Assembly (NCBI RefSeq): GCF_030463565.1
Contig: NC_134649.1
Location: 34,435,044-34,499,043, forward strand
Direction of reading: 5' to 3'
Origin: Pelecanus crispus
Lineage: Eukaryota > Chordata > Aves > Pelecaniformes > Pelecanidae
DNA length: 64,000 bases
The position numbers were made by a program, and so were the translations under genes. Position 1 is the stretch's first letter; each line of letters opens with the position of its first letter. The notes under the pieces were generated by a model, which searched no databases, was not told where the DNA came from, and saw only the letters and a list, made by a program, of their open reading frames with translations. Positions 26,601 to 49,829 of the stretch are shown here, one piece after another.

Positions 26601-29600
26601 TCAAGCTTGCTGTAAATGGGCTGTCAGCATTTTCCAATTGCAGTGAGGGTGCTCATGCCTCTCTGCAGCCACAGTGTTCTCACAGCTGGGGAAACACTTA
26701 TGTCTTAGATGGGGGATATTCTGCCACACTGGGAGGGGCAGATAGTGCAGGCGTATGAGGGAAGAGTTTGAATACAAATGGAAAAGTGGTTACTGCCCTG
26801 ATCCCAATGCTGCTGGAGGAGAGCTGTGCTGTATTGAACATGTTTCTGGCCTTGGCACCCAAGAGCATGCCGGTGCCTTGGAGAGGAGCTGGAGGCCAGG
26901 CAGGGTGAGGAGGTGCTGCCCCTGGTGTCACTATGGCCCCTCCACTCTGACCAACTTTCTGTGTTGCAGACCACTGACCTCTCAGTCATCTTCAGGGAGT
27001 CCACTGCCACCACCCCCCTGGTGTTCGTGCTGTCCCCAGGCACTGACCCCGCTGCCGACCTCTACAAGTTTGCTGAAGAAATGAAGTTCTCCCAAAAGCT
27101 CTCTGCCATTTCTCTAGGCCAAGGCCAGGTAAGCTGCTGGTGCCCACCTGGGGCGCCACTGTCCTGCTGGCACTCCCAGAGATCTCACCTAGCTCCAAGT
27201 AGGTCAAACACCTTTGCAGCACAGTGAAAACACCTTCCTGTCCCAGGGCCCTTACTCACCAACCTTCTGCTAGCTGGAGGAGCCAGTTCAGCTGGGGGGC
27301 TGCAGCAGTTCCCCCTATAGTGCCCTCTAACTTCCCAAATCCCTCCCCAGTTCTTCCATTCCTCCACTCTCCCACACAGGTTTGCAAAAGCTGTGAAAGG
27401 GCCTTTGCTGTGCCATCAGACAGCAAAGATCCAGTTGAGCCATGGGGACAAAGCCAGGCTGTAGCTCTGGAAAGTGGTCCTTCCACCCAGCAGCTGTCTC
27501 CCTGTCCAGCTCAGCAGGACGCAACCCGTGATGGACCAGGGTCTCTGAGCTCTTCTCATCTGCCTCCTCAGGGCCCCCGTGCTGAAGCCATGATGCACAG
27601 TGCCATGGAGCAGGGCAACTGGGTCTTCTTCCAGAACTGCCACCTGGCCCCCAGCTGGATGCCTTCACTGGAGAGGCTCATTGAGGGTATTGACCCCATC
27701 AAGGTGAGCTGTTTTATTGAGCAGCCTGCCCACTCTGAGGGTGACAGGCAGGAGGCTGCAGCCCTGGGAAGAGCCCAGATCTAGTTCAATCCCATCCACA
27801 GGTTCCCCATAAAACCAGAGGGTCAGTGCAGGAGCAGCTGCAGTGGCTGTGCCTGCACCCTCTGAGCACTTGCTGCCTACTGAATTTCCAGGTGCATCAG
27901 GACTTTCGCCTCTGGCTCACCAGTCTACCAAGCAACCACTTCCCTGTGTCCATCCTGCAGAATGGCTCCAAGATGACCATCGAGCCCCCCCGCGGGGTCA
28001 AGGCCAACCTGCTCAAGTCCTACATTAGTTTCAGTGATGACTTCTTGAATTCTTGCCCCAAGGTAAGACCCAAGTTGTGCTTTGGTTTGCTGTTCCCAGC
28101 CTGTGCCTGCTCCGATGTATGCTTTCCACCTGGATGTTGGTCCTCTCCAGGCACAGATCTTCCTCTCCACTAGAGCTCTCGCATGCTAGAGAAGGGCTGG
28201 TGGTATTTCTCATAAGCCCACATCTACTTTGTGATGAGCCAATTAGAAGTTTCACTTTGAGAAGCAACAGGATTGCAGAGGCCTGGCGTAAGACACTTGC
28301 AGCTCTCTTTAAGCAAGGGAGTGGGCCACAGCCTTCCCCAGCACAGCAGCCTGACTGAGGTTCCCACCTCTCCAGGCTCCAGTTTGCACTGCTGAATCGG
28401 CACATCTCCTCTGCCAGGTCCTAGCATTTTCTGACCCCATCCAAGGATGCCTCCTGCCAAGCTGAACACCTCTTCTCCCTGCTCCCCTGCCCACAGGTCA
28501 CAGAGTTTAAATCCTTGTTGCTGTCACTTTGCTTCTTCCATGGGAACATGCTGGAGAGGAGAAAGTTTGGGCCTCTGGGGTTCAACATCCCCTATGAGTT
28601 CACAGATGGAGACCTCCGCATCTGCATCAGTCAGCTACAGATGTTCTTGAGCGAATACACAGACATCCCGTACAAGGTAAGTGCGTGAGCTGGCCACTCC
28701 TGTGGAGGGAACAGGCTCATGATGCACGTGCAGGTCGGAAAGCCATGGCGGGGTCCCTCACAGGTTCTGAAGTACACAGCTGGGGAGATCAACTATGGCG
28801 GCCGTGTGACTGACGACTGGGACAGGCGCTGCATCATGAGTATTTTGGAAGATTTCTACAAGCCTGAGGTTTTAATTCCTGAGTTTGCCTATTCCGAATC
28901 GGGGATCTACAAGCAGATCAGCACCTCTTCTGACCTCGATGTAAGTACTCAAGTAACAAATTGCAGCTTATAGATCCAGAGAGATTGTCGTAGCGCAAAG
29001 GGGATCTACTCCCTGAAACCCACTACATGTCCAGTTCCTTGGGGGAATATAGGTTTGTAAGAACCTGGGGATCTTCAGCTGCTTTCAGGAAGCTGCACCT
29101 GTTTCAAGTAACAGGAGGAAAATCTGGTCCCTGTGCACAGGAGGTGGTAGCAGCTCTATCACCAGAGTTCCCCAGCTGAAAGCTTTTGTACTCTGAATCA
29201 TTTTGATACCACATACCTGAAGTACCCCAGGAGCCCTGCAGGAGACACAGCAGGAAGCTCACTGCCAAGCTGCCCATTCTCATAGCATGTGTTTGCTTCT
29301 AAACAAATGCAATTTAACTCCCCAGCCAGACCGCAAACCATGGCCATGGCCTCCACTCGGCCACCAAACCTGGCTCAGGGGAGCTGCCACCCCATCAGCC
29401 TCCCCAGCAGCCCGAGTCCTGCATCAGCAAGCATTGCTCTGGGCATGTACAAGCTGTCCCTAAGTCAAAGCTGTGAGTTGTGTTTCCTGGCTGTGATGGG
29501 ATAAAGAGCTGTGTAAAAGTCAGATGAATAAATCTCGAACACCAAGACAAGGAATATCTCCCAAATGAGTCTGTGATCTGCTGGGTTTAGCTTATCCAGC

Positions 29601-32384
29601 AGCCCTGGCTTAGTCATTTCTTTCGGGCCAGGCCCATAGCAGCGCAAAGGGGCACCACAAATTTATCCCTGTGCTCTTGGCCTGACAGCCTGTGCGGATC
29701 CCTTTCCAGGGCTACCTCCAGTACATCAAGAGCCTGCCACTCAATGATAGCCCAGAGCTTTTTGGTTTACACGACAATGCCAACATCACCTTTGCTCAGA
29801 ATGAGACCTTTGCTCTGCTGGGGGCCATTACGCAGCTGCAACCCAGGACCTTCATGCTGGGAGGCCTCAGCAGGGAAGAGGTGGGTGCCCTGATCCTGCC
29901 AGTGCTCTGGCACCCAGTGCCCAGTACAGGCAGCAAGTGCAAACACCAGCTCTCAGCAGGTGCCACCCTGTCTGCTGGATGCCAGCCATGACACTGCCAT
30001 CTGGGCGTTAGCCCCCCCCTTCTCAGCAGCTCTGGCCAGGAGGATGCTCACCTGCTTGCTGCCTTCCTTCCAGCTCGTGGAGGAGACCTCCAAGGACATC
30101 CTGGCAAAGCTGCCTGCCCCCATGAACCTGCAGGAGGTGACCCACAAATACCCGCTGCTCTATGAAGAGTCCATGAACACAGTGCTGGTACAGGAAGTGA
30201 TCAGGTAAAAACCCCTGTGGGACCAGATCCTGGGCCAGCAACCAGCTGGTCCCTTGGGGAACAGCAGAGATGTGCAGGCCCCTGCTCCCACCCACCTTTG
30301 AGGAACCTCACTGCTGAGCACAGCAGTGGGATTGGCAGCCACGCTAACAACTGTGGTGTCCCAGCCAGGACCTTCAGCTGATCCCTGTCCTGTGAGGACT
30401 GACCAGTATCTCCATCCACTACCATCAGCAATTCAGGGCTGGCAGGGGGGCAGCTATGAGACCCCATTAAAGAGGAACAAGGCTGGGGGTTACATGGAGG
30501 AGCTTCAGTCATACAGAGATCCATACTCTCTCTGGACAGACATGGACAATAAACCGCTGCACTGAGTCTCTCCGCTCCCTCTGCTCTTTCTCTGTAGGTA
30601 CAACAGGCTCCTGGAGGTGATTGCTCAGACACTGAAGGATTTGCTGAAAGCTCTCAAGGGCCTGGTCATGATGTCCTCTCAGCTGGAGCTGATGGCCATC
30701 AGCTTGTACAACAACGCTGTCCCCGAGATGTGGAATGCCAAGGTACGTGCCCCGGACAGCCCAGCTGCCTGCAGGAGCTCGCCCAAACCAGGGGAATGGG
30801 TCATCAACCAGCACAGCTGGACTGGGCTGTCTCAGGGGGAGCCGTCTCCTGCCTGGTGCAGCTCGCAGTTGTTTCCAGCCCCACGCTGGATGAATCCCTG
30901 GGCTGTGGGCAGCTATCAGCAACTGGGGCACAAGCTCTAGGGTGTCCTTGATTGCATTCAACTCTGTGGGTGCCCCGCAGGCCTACCCGTCACTGAAGCC
31001 CTTGGCATCGTGGGTGAACGACTTGGTGCAGCGGATTGAATTCCTGCAGAAATGGATCAGCCATGGGATCCCCTCTGTGTTCTGGATCAGCGGGTTCTTC
31101 TTCCCCCAGGCTTTCCTCACCGGGACACTGCAGAACTTCGCCAGGAAGTCTGTCACCTCCATCGACACCATCTCATTTAGCTTCAAGGTCAGTTACTAAG
31201 CCAGAGGCTCTGCATTTTTCTGGATTTTTTTGGAATCTGCTGCTAGAACTGCTGCCTTTGTGGCCCTCTAGCCCTGACCTGCACAAGGGGTGAAGCCACT
31301 AGCTGCACAGCTGCCCCGTGGACCCCCATCATCCCCTTTGTGCTCGGATACACCCACCCACACTGCCAGACACCTCCACAAGGCAAGCAGAGGCTCCTCC
31401 CTCTCCAGACCTGCTCACATCCCCCTCCACAGGCTTTGCCACAGGCTGCCCCACAGCCTCATGGTGTGAGATGCCAGAAAACCCAGCCTAGCCCATCTGA
31501 GAGCTGGGGCAGGCTCCCCTGTGGCAGCGCTGACTTAACTGAGAGCAGCTCAAGGGGGTCCTTGGGGCTGAGCCTCCAGGGACAGGCCTTGATCAGGGCC
31601 CTGGGCCTGCTCTCCTCTGCAGGTAATGAAGGAGTCGGTGAGCGAGCTCGCTCACCCTCCCAACGAAGGCTGCTACATCCACGGCTTGTTTCTTGAAGGC
31701 GCCCGCTGGGACCCCGCTGCGTTTCAGCTAGCAGAGTCGCGCCCCAAGGAGCTTTACACAGAGATGGCCGTCATCTGGCTGCTTCCTGTCCCCAACCGCA
31801 AGCCTCCAGCCACTGGCACCTACCTGTGCCCCATCTATAAGACTCTCACTCGTGCAGGTAGATGCCCTAAAGACGTATCTCCAGAAGCAAGGGAGATTGT
31901 AGAAGCAGCCAGGAAGGGCAGCCCAGGAGAGGCTGCAGGGGTTCCTCGTGCCACACATGGGCATGGAGAGAGGCACCGTTAGCTGAGCCCAGCCAGGGAG
32001 AAAAAGATTTCTCCTGCTGTGGTTGTGGAGACGGAGCAGCCAGGCACCGGCCAGCTGTGCAGCAGTGCCTCTGGCCTGGCTCTCCTCAAGCCCACACCTG
32101 AAAATACACAAGCCTGTTTCCCCCAGCCCTGCTCAGCCTGTCACCTAACACAGGGATGGGACAGGGGATCTCACATGGGGCCACTTGGATGGGACTCCCA
32201 GGTCACTGTGCAGCAGCCAGGGCTGCAGTACCACCCTCTTGCCTTTGCTTCCCCCATTACAGGCACGCTGTCAACGACGGGCCACTCCACCAACTATGTG
32301 ATTGCTGTGGAGATCCCTACAGACAAGCCACAGAAGCACTGGATCAAACGGGGCACAGCCTTGATCTGTGCCCTGGACTTCTAG
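931..32384 (+). CDS. DNAH1: DNAH1, axonemal dynein heavy chain 1, C-terminal half (38 exons, partial at 5' end)
   Basis: Inner-arm dynein heavy chain: an ATP-driven minus-end microtubule motor of motile cilia and sperm flagella. Exons: 931-1071, 1576-1736, 2438-2595, 2732-2905, 3274-3312, 4421-4599, 5413-5643, 7008-7204, 7935-8070, 9257-9465, 10251-10422, 10785-10976, 11519-11629, 12788-12973, 18587-18778, 19244-19411, 20041-20232, 20657-20788, 21055-21180, 21661-21780, 22614-22763, 23172-23332, 23441-23666, 23751-23946, 24570-24721, 25212-25408, 26405-26549, 26970-27128, 27572-27703, 27892-28062, 28497-28676, 28764-28940, 29710-29880, 30074-30204, 30598-30742, 30981-31187, 31623-31857, 32263-32384. 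They sum to 6,273 nt, 2,090 codons plus TAG, with every phase matching and no internal stop. Human DNAH1 has about 4,265 residues, so this is the second half. Identity as DNAH1 rather than a paralogue rests on near-continuous remembered similarity and on BAP1 lying next door. Three introns start with GC. Confidence 0.95.
1737..2437 (+). other. DNAH1: GC-AG intron in DNAH1 (first of three)
   Basis: The preceding exon must end at 1736 so that AG joins G of the next exon (starts 2438) to make Arg in the conserved K-R-R-K-G stretch. The intron therefore begins GCAAGT rather than GT, with AG immediately before it. No GT donor nearby keeps the frame. GC-AG introns are a known minor class that keeps an otherwise strong U1 match. 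Confidence 0.8.
7008..10422 (+). CDS. DNAH1: DNAH1 AAA4 module exons
   Basis: Four exons (7008-7204, 7935-8070, 9257-9465, 10251-10422) encode AAA4. The P-loop [14 protein letters not shown] starts at 7155; this glycine-rich form with Arg after the last Gly is typical of axonemal dynein AAA4. The next exons carry [10 protein letters not shown], a Walker-B-like FLFVDTQ, SGDIPD and FNEWPAEAL, all expected in order. Exon 7008-7204 ends within a Met codon that is completed by the first base at 7935. Introns between these exons hold simple repeats only, including a CA run near 9010. Confidence 0.9.
9010..9048. repeat. CA dinucleotide run followed by a C-rich run
   Basis: About eleven CA units are followed directly by a C-rich tract, in the DNAH1 intron between exons 7935-8070 and 9257-9465. 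It is likely length-variable. Confidence 0.85.
10785..12973 (+). CDS. DNAH1: DNAH1 stalk, ascending coiled coil (CC1)
   Basis: Exons 10785-10976, 11519-11629 and 12788-12973 encode the helix that leads from AAA4 to the microtubule-binding tip. The predicted peptide is rich in Ala, Glu, Lys and Leu with heptad spacing, starting about [10 protein letters not shown] and ending [15 protein letters not shown]. In dyneins this helix slides against its partner (CC2, exon 20041-20232) to pass the nucleotide state to the tip. The donor after 12973 opens the 5,613-bp intron that holds the HAUS3-like gene. Confidence 0.9.
13475..14085 (+). mobile_element. CR1 LINE, 3' fragment
   Basis: The sequence follows the 3' part of avian CR1 elements. 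It has the end of the reverse-transcriptase frame (GAGGTCACACCTCGAATACT near 13588), the segment with GTCTGGAGAAAAGGAGGCTGAG near 13739, and the 3' UTR tail with GGTTGGACTGATGATCTTAG and TCCTTTCCAACCTTAATGAT near 14037-14083. It is 5'-truncated, as CR1 copies usually are, and has the same sense as DNAH1. It lies downstream of the HAUS3-like gene on the opposite strand. Stops break the frame, so it is dead. Confidence 0.9.
14155..14248 (+). mobile_element. CR1 LINE 3' tail fragment
   Basis: A second, very short CR1 tail in the same orientation, about 70 bp after the first. It reads GGTTGGACTCGATGATCTTA, then AAGGTCTTTTCCAACCT, and ends GATTCTATGA, the CR1 terminal octamer motif. Only the last hundred bases of the element are present. 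Confidence 0.85.
14331..14336 (-). terminator. Candidate poly(A) signal of the HAUS3-like gene
   Basis: AATAAA on the minus strand about 365 bases past the stop codon. It lies just before the CR1 tail, giving a plausible 3' UTR of roughly 370-400 bases. Confidence 0.6.
17826..17836 (-). other. HAUS3: One-base frameshift in HAUS3-like exon 1
   Basis: Upstream of this point the good frame reads [12 protein letters not shown]. Downstream, family similarity resumes as [12 protein letters not shown] in a frame shifted by one base. One extra base in this short stretch explains both. Exon 1 from ATG to donor is 1,216 nt, one more than a multiple of three. Confidence 0.78.
17929..17931 (-). other. 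HAUS3: In-frame TGA in HAUS3-like exon 1
   Basis: The family's conserved D-F-D-W-L-F motif reads D-F-D-stop-L-F here: TGA replaces the TGG tryptophan codon, a single-base change. The flanking residues on both sides still align well, so the frame is right and the stop is real in this sequence. Confidence 0.8.
18587..19411 (+). CDS. DNAH1: DNAH1 microtubule-binding domain exons
   Basis: Exons 18587-18778 and 19244-19411 encode the stalk tip. The first contains [17 protein letters not shown] and the VDDYWEPG segment typical of axonemal dynein tips; the second contains [16 protein letters not shown]. This globular helical domain makes the ATP-sensitive contact with the tubulin dimer. Both exons have whole-codon ends, so the domain can be lifted out as an in-frame block. 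The long intron before it separates it from CC1. Confidence 0.9.
20041..24721 (+). CDS. DNAH1: DNAH1 descending stalk helix, strut and AAA5 exons
   Basis: Nine exons. 20041-20232 is CC2, a charged coiled coil ([10 protein letters not shown] to [10 protein letters not shown]). 20657-20788 contains [14 protein letters not shown], at the entry to AAA5. 21661-21780 contains [15 protein letters not shown], the AAA5 hallmark, followed by [16 protein letters not shown]. 22614-22763 contains [15 protein letters not shown]. Later exons give [22 protein letters not shown] and the helical strut region with [14 protein letters not shown]5 does not hydrolyse ATP in known dyneins. The exon ending at 21180 is followed by a GC donor. 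Confidence 0.88.
21181..21660 (+). other. DNAH1: GC-AG intron in DNAH1 (second of three)
   Basis: The exon ends with Ser-Trp-Gln at 21180 and the next starts Ile-Ala-Gly-Leu-Pro at 21661, both conserved in the family. The base after 21180 is the start of GCAAGT. A GT four bases further on would break the frame with the next exon, so a GC donor is the best reading. Confidence 0.8.
25212..28062 (+). CDS. DNAH1: DNAH1 AAA6 module exons
   Basis: Five exons: 25212-25408, 26405-26549, 26970-27128, 27572-27703 and 27892-28062. Landmarks in order are [66 protein letters not shown] and [17 protein letters not shown]. These are characteristic of AAA6 in axonemal dyneins. The intron between the first two exons has a GC donor at 25409 and carries a solo LTR at 25448-26016. 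All phases fit. Confidence 0.9.
25443..25447. repeat. Left target-site duplication of the solo LTR
   Basis: TGCAC directly before the LTR's TGTC end; an identical copy follows the LTR at 26017-26021. Confidence 0.85.
25448..26016 (-). mobile_element. Solo LTR of an avian endogenous retrovirus
   Basis: A 569-bp element with TGTC...GACA ends, flanked by a perfect 5-bp duplication TGCAC (25443-25447 and 26017-26021). Read on the minus strand it starts TGTCCTGGTTTCGGCTGG and ends in the GGGGCTAAACCATGACA type of tail that I recall from widespread bird LTR families. The minus orientation is inferred from this. No internal retroviral coding region is present, so it is a recombined solo LTR. A 5-bp duplication suits an ERVL-type or some gamma-type integrases. 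It lies inside the DNAH1 intron, antisense to the gene. Confidence 0.85.
26017..26021. repeat. Right target-site duplication of the solo LTR
   Basis: TGCAC directly after the LTR's GACA end, identical to the left copy. No decay is visible, which suggests the insertion is not very ancient. Confidence 0.85.
28497..32384 (+). CDS. DNAH1: DNAH1 C-terminal domain exons and stop
   Basis: Eight exons encode the region after AAA6. Landmarks are [101 protein letters not shown] and [11 protein letters not shown]. The protein ends [14 protein letters not shown], then TAG at 32382-32384. The final residues match the family's usual C-terminal end, so the gene is not truncated at 3'. This domain sits on the ring face and modulates motor output in axonemal dyneins. 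Confidence 0.92.
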
Positions 32385-32529
32385 GCAGAAAATCCATCCA
32401 GTCTAGGAAACCATCCCAGCTGAGGGCCTGAGACCGGACCTCCACCATCCTGCACAGAGGTAGGCAGCAGGAGCCAAGTGCTGACTGCCAGCAGCTGCTC
32501 CCCCTCTCTTCCTGCCCTCAAGTTGTGTC

Positions 32530-32535
32530 AATAAA
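32530..32535 (+). terminator. DNAH1: DNAH1 poly(A) signal
   Basis: AATAAA 146 bases after the DNAH1 stop, followed within 50 bases by GT-rich sequence (CTGGTGTTGGTG near 32567). This gives a short 3' UTR of about 170 bases. Confidence 0.8.
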
Positions 32536-32704
32536 TTGAGTTTGACTCCACCAGCATCACGTTCACCTGGTGTTGGTGCAATCACAACTACAAGTTTTTA
32601 GTACCACAGAAGAGCTGCCAGCAGGGACAATGTGGCCCAGAGCAACCACTCAGTGCTCCCAGCTGCACATGCACCCCTCTCCCTTCCCTCACACACCTCT
32701 CCCT

Positions 32705-34188
32705 TGGCTGGCTGTTACAGGATAGCTTTATTCCTTCAGACAGATCCATTATTTACAGAACTTGATAGTAGACACAGCAAGAGACAGAAGGATTTTCTTC
32801 CCTTCAACAAATACGGAAAGAACAGTTTCATTCCATGGTCAAGATCTGTACAAATTTGCACATTTGCAAAATTCAGTCCTCTCCTGTGGCAGCTCCCCCT
32901 GGCCCAGCTATGCCTCAGGATATCTCTGGAGAGAGGTGCTGACCTCTGGTTTCAGAGATGTCTGCTGGGGACAGGCAGGTGATGACCATGTGCAGGACGG
33001 CTGGCAGGAGGTGGCAGGTGAGCGGCAGGCCAGACCCGCATGCTGCAGTAGGAAAGAGGCCGCTGCCCGCACCAGCAAGCTCTGGGTTAGCAGCCAGCGA
33101 GCGGCTTTGGGCTCCCTCCACTGCCTCTGCCTGCCACTGCAGTCCCCATCTCACCTTGAGCATTACAGCAACCAGTCACCTCTCCCCACGCTGAAAGACT
33201 TGGCCAGGGGCACCAAGTGACTCCACACCCAGCATCCACCCTGGTGCCGTGCCCAGCAGCACTGAGGCCACCCCATGAACTTGGTCTGTTCATAATTCAC
33301 GGGGTTTCTCTGGGGACTGGGCCTGGAGCAACACCGCGTGACCCACAAGCACTGCCAGGGCCACAGAGCTGCTCCCCAGGAAAGCAGCTGTGGCAGCAGA
33401 GCCACGCGCCGCCCCCCAGCACCACCACAGAGGGTTGGGCGCAAGGCCCAGCTCAGGGATGAGCCCACCCATCCTCACCTGGCAGCAGAGCTGCCAAGGC
33501 CCACCAGGCAGCCTGCCTGCGCTGGCAGGGGGTGCTGCCATCCCCAGAGCAGTGAGGGCAGGGCAAGGCAGGACTGCCCGGCCACGCGTCGGCCAGCTCT
33601 GGGAGCTGGGCAGCGAGCCGGGGGTGGATGCAGAACGGGCTCGGGAGCCGCCTCGCTCAGCACTGGCCAAAGCATGGGTCAGAACCAAAAATAAATTTGG
33701 GGAAGGGAGAGAAAGGGATAGAAAACACAGACACAAATGTCCTGGGGAAGAGCAGAGCTGAAGGCCTGGACGCAGGAGGACACAAGCCACAGCCAGCTGC
33801 GGCCAGCACAGTCTTGCGTCGGCATTGCCGGTATTCCCACAACGCCAGACCTGCCATGAGCCGGGTGGGCTCTGCCCCTCCTACCGCAGTCCTCAGCCAC
33901 AGTGCCAAGACACAGGCCCACGGCTGCTGTGGCACGGTCAGGCAGCTGGGCACTCCGGCTTGCCTTCTGCTGCAGCTGCAGGGACTCCCCTCAAGACAAC
34001 ACGTTTCCACCTTTCACAACGCGGGCTGAGAGGAAAACCCGATTTCTCTTTGTCCCCAGGCTCCACCTCGGGGCCAAGGGCTTGTCACTGTGGTCCCTCT
34101 TCCTAGGGCAAAGGGTAACATAGATCCAACTGCCACTGCCCAAAGCCACAAAGCCCAGCTGCTGCTTCTCACAGTCCTGACTCCCAGG
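32705..34188 (-). other. BAP1: BAP1 3' untranslated region
   Basis: Sequence between the BAP1 stop and its likely poly(A) signal. Open frames here on both strands are unrelated to known families and are judged to be chance frames in GC-rich DNA. Confidence 0.6.
32727..32732 (-). terminator. BAP1: BAP1 poly(A) signal
   Basis: AATAAA on the minus strand, 1,457 bases past the BAP1 stop. The implied 3' UTR of about 1.5 kb (34188 down to roughly 32705) is close to the length known for mammalian BAP1. It is separated from the DNAH1 signal by 191 bases, so the two genes end tail to tail. Confidence 0.75.
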
Positions 34189-47202
<13,014 letters not shown>

Positions 47203-47343
47203 CTTCCCGCGGGCCGGGCCGCGCCGCCATGTCCGGCCCCGCCACCCGCCCCGACTCCGGGCCCCGCCGCCGCCGCCGCCGCCGCCGCCACCGTCGCCGC
47301 CGTCGTCGCCCGCCCCTGCGCGTCATCGCTGCGCGACGCCGTG

Positions 47344-47351
47344 TGACGTCA
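47344..47351. promoter_or_regulatory. Consensus cAMP response element
   Basis: TGACGTCA, the full CREB/ATF palindrome, inside the BAP1 CpG island and upstream of the start codon. The position suits a functional promoter element; binding is inferred only. Confidence 0.55.
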
Positions 47352-47620
47352 GCGCGCGCCGCGCCACGCCACATCGGTCTCGAGGGGGGTGGCGGTGGCG
47401 GCGCCACAAAGGTCCCGCGGTGGCGGGGGAGGCCTGGGAGGGCCTGGGGGGCTGGCGCCTCGGCCCTCGGCTTTGGCCTCTCCCTGCCCCGCCTCAGGGC
47501 TTCGCCCGCCGGAAGCGGAGCGCAGCGGGTACTCTAGACTGGGCCTGGGGCTCGACAGCCCAGAGCACCCCGTGCGGCCTATGGTGAGGGGCCTGGGCCT
47601 GGGCCTGTCGTGAGGGCCTG

Positions 47621-49804
47621 GGCCGCCCTGTGTTGAGGTCTGAGGGCTCCCAGCGAGGCTGGGGCCAGCCGTACCGGCCCTGGCCCAGCCAGCAGCTCCA
47701 CTTAACGCCGCCTCGGAGGCTGGAAGGCTCCCAGGGCGAGCAGGCGCCCCAGCACTGCTCTTCCTTAGGAAGCGGGCTAAGAATAGGACCCGGATCCGTG
47801 GCTGCGCCTGTCCCCGTCCCCCCGCCCCCCGTGGCTTTGTTCTGCAGCTGTTCCTACGCACGCCCCATCCCCCAGCGCTCCCCTCACCCTACTGCTGCCC
47901 CAGGGACAGGGCTGGCTGGCAGCACCAAGACCCAGGTAGGGCTTGTTCCCCTCATGCAGAGGAGATGGGGGGCAACAGCACCATACCTGCCCACCGGAGT
48001 TGTCTCCTTCCACCCCCCTGGGGTGGGTGAGGACGTGCTCATGTTCATTCAGCCCCCGGAAATTTCCAGGGACCCAGGTTGCCTCTGTTGGCTGGTTATA
48101 ATGAGACAAGGCTGGAACATGAGCCATGCAGAGCCCCTGACAAAAGCCCTTCTACTCCAGCCTTGCTGCTGTAAACATACCCAGGAGGGCCAGGCTCAGC
48201 CACCGCAGAGATTTACGGAGATTTGCCAGGAGGGGGAGGCTTCTTTGGGAACTGGTTTCTTCTGGTCTTTGTTCCTGCTCAGTTTGAAACATCACTGGCC
48301 CCTGTGTCACCTCCAGCCTCTGCCGCAGTTCACCTCAGGGCCAGGTCCCGCACATAGCAGAGGCCCCGGAACCCCCTCTCACTGCCTTCCCTGGGATGGG
48401 CAGCCCAGCCCCTGCTCTGCCCAGCACAGGGGGTTGCTTGGAGGCAACGGGGCGCAGGCGTTTCGGCGGCATGGCTCGCTGCAAGCGCTTCAGAGCCATT
48501 AAATCCAGTCCCTGAGGAATCAGACTTCTGTCTCTTATTTCTGGCTTTACACCCATGTCCCTCCTTGTCTCTACTTGTTGCTTATCATTCTCCTGTGCCC
48601 CCCAGGCCTGCGATTAACCAAATCCACGTGCTTGGCTCCAGTCTGGCCTGTAAATCAGTGCTCCCGACTCCCCTCCCCTCCCTGCAGGATGCATCCCGGC
48701 CCGCCAGCCCCACCACAGCTCTCCCATCCCATGCAGGCACCCTGAGTTTGCAGGAGAGGTGGGATGGGTTGCAGGAGAAGAGGATTGGGACCCACAGCTC
48801 CCATCCACAGGCACACCGTGGGACAGGGCAGCGCTGCCGGGGGACTTTGCTCCCATCAAAGGCACCGTGGTGAGCCGTGGTGCTCCACTACTGCAGCACA
48901 AACACACACACAGGGAGGAGCGATGATATCATGACCTGGCTTTGCACGAGCTATTTAGGGGGTTTAATTATTATTTTTTTTTTTTTCTTTCCCGTTCCTC
49001 TGCCTCTGAACAATGCCTGTCCCAGCAGCGCCGTGGTTCACACCATTGTGTTGGGGCTGCCCTGCCTCAGGAAGGGGGAGATCCTTATCACCCCAGGCTG
49101 ACCAGGCGAGTGAGCTCATGTTGGGTGAGGAAAGCAAGTGAGCACCTTGCTAACAGCCTGGGACGGTGCTGGCAGCCTGTGGGTGCTCTCCATGCACATA
49201 CCCCCCCCAACCCCTGCATTTGGGGGGGGCCTTGGAGACTGTTTTAGCTCCACCAGGCAGCATCAAGCCCCCCCAAACCAGCCTTGTCCCACCCAGCCCT
49301 GCAGGGCCACCAACCACCAGAAACACACACAGGGTGAGGTGCAGCCCCCCCCCAAACTGTGCTGGGGCCACCTTCTTCTGCATGTCCTGCTCCCGCCCGG
49401 GCACAGGGATGACGGTGGCATCAGTGCCTCTCCCGTGTTTACCCAGGAACGGGTCTAACCTGCCCGCAGCCATTTGCTTGCCTCCCCAACCCTGCCCAGC
49501 CCTAAAATGGTCTGTGGTGGGGGGGACAGAGGGGAAGAGGGGGAGCTGCACCCAGACACAGGCTGGCACTGCTGAGCGTGTCCTGGTGCCACAGGGTAGG
49601 CTGGAAGGAGTCCTGTCCCCCAGGGTACGCCCTGGGCAGCATGGCACGGCTCCAGCTTCCCGGGGACAGTGGACAACAGGGCTCATGCTGGGCATGGAGT
49701 CTTTTTGGGGTAATGCTTAGTTTTTCCCCCTATGAGAGCAGGCATCACCTTTCCCAGGCCCCATGCTGGCATGGAAAGAGCCTGGAGCCATCAGCCGCTC
49801 CCTG
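47621..49804. other. Intergenic region between BAP1 and SEMA3G
   Basis: No coding exon with family similarity was found. A 290-codon open frame on the plus strand at 47630-48502 is proline- and cysteine-rich with no recognisable domain, and is probably a chance frame in GC-rich DNA. A T-rich run lies near 48974. PHF7, found here in mammals, is not visible. Confidence 0.5.
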
Positions 49805-49823
49805 TGGCACCACGCTCGGCCCC

Positions 49824-49829
49824 TTTATT
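49824..49829 (-). terminator. SEMA3G: SEMA3G poly(A) signal
   Basis: AATAAA on the minus strand 356 bases past the SEMA3G stop, giving a 3' UTR of about 375 bases. Confidence 0.7.

Noticed and set aside
47630-48502. A 290-codon open frame on the plus strand beside the BAP1 promoter, considered as a PHF7 replacement
   Set aside because: It has no zinc-finger cysteine/histidine pattern and no other recognisable motif. Composition suggests a chance frame.
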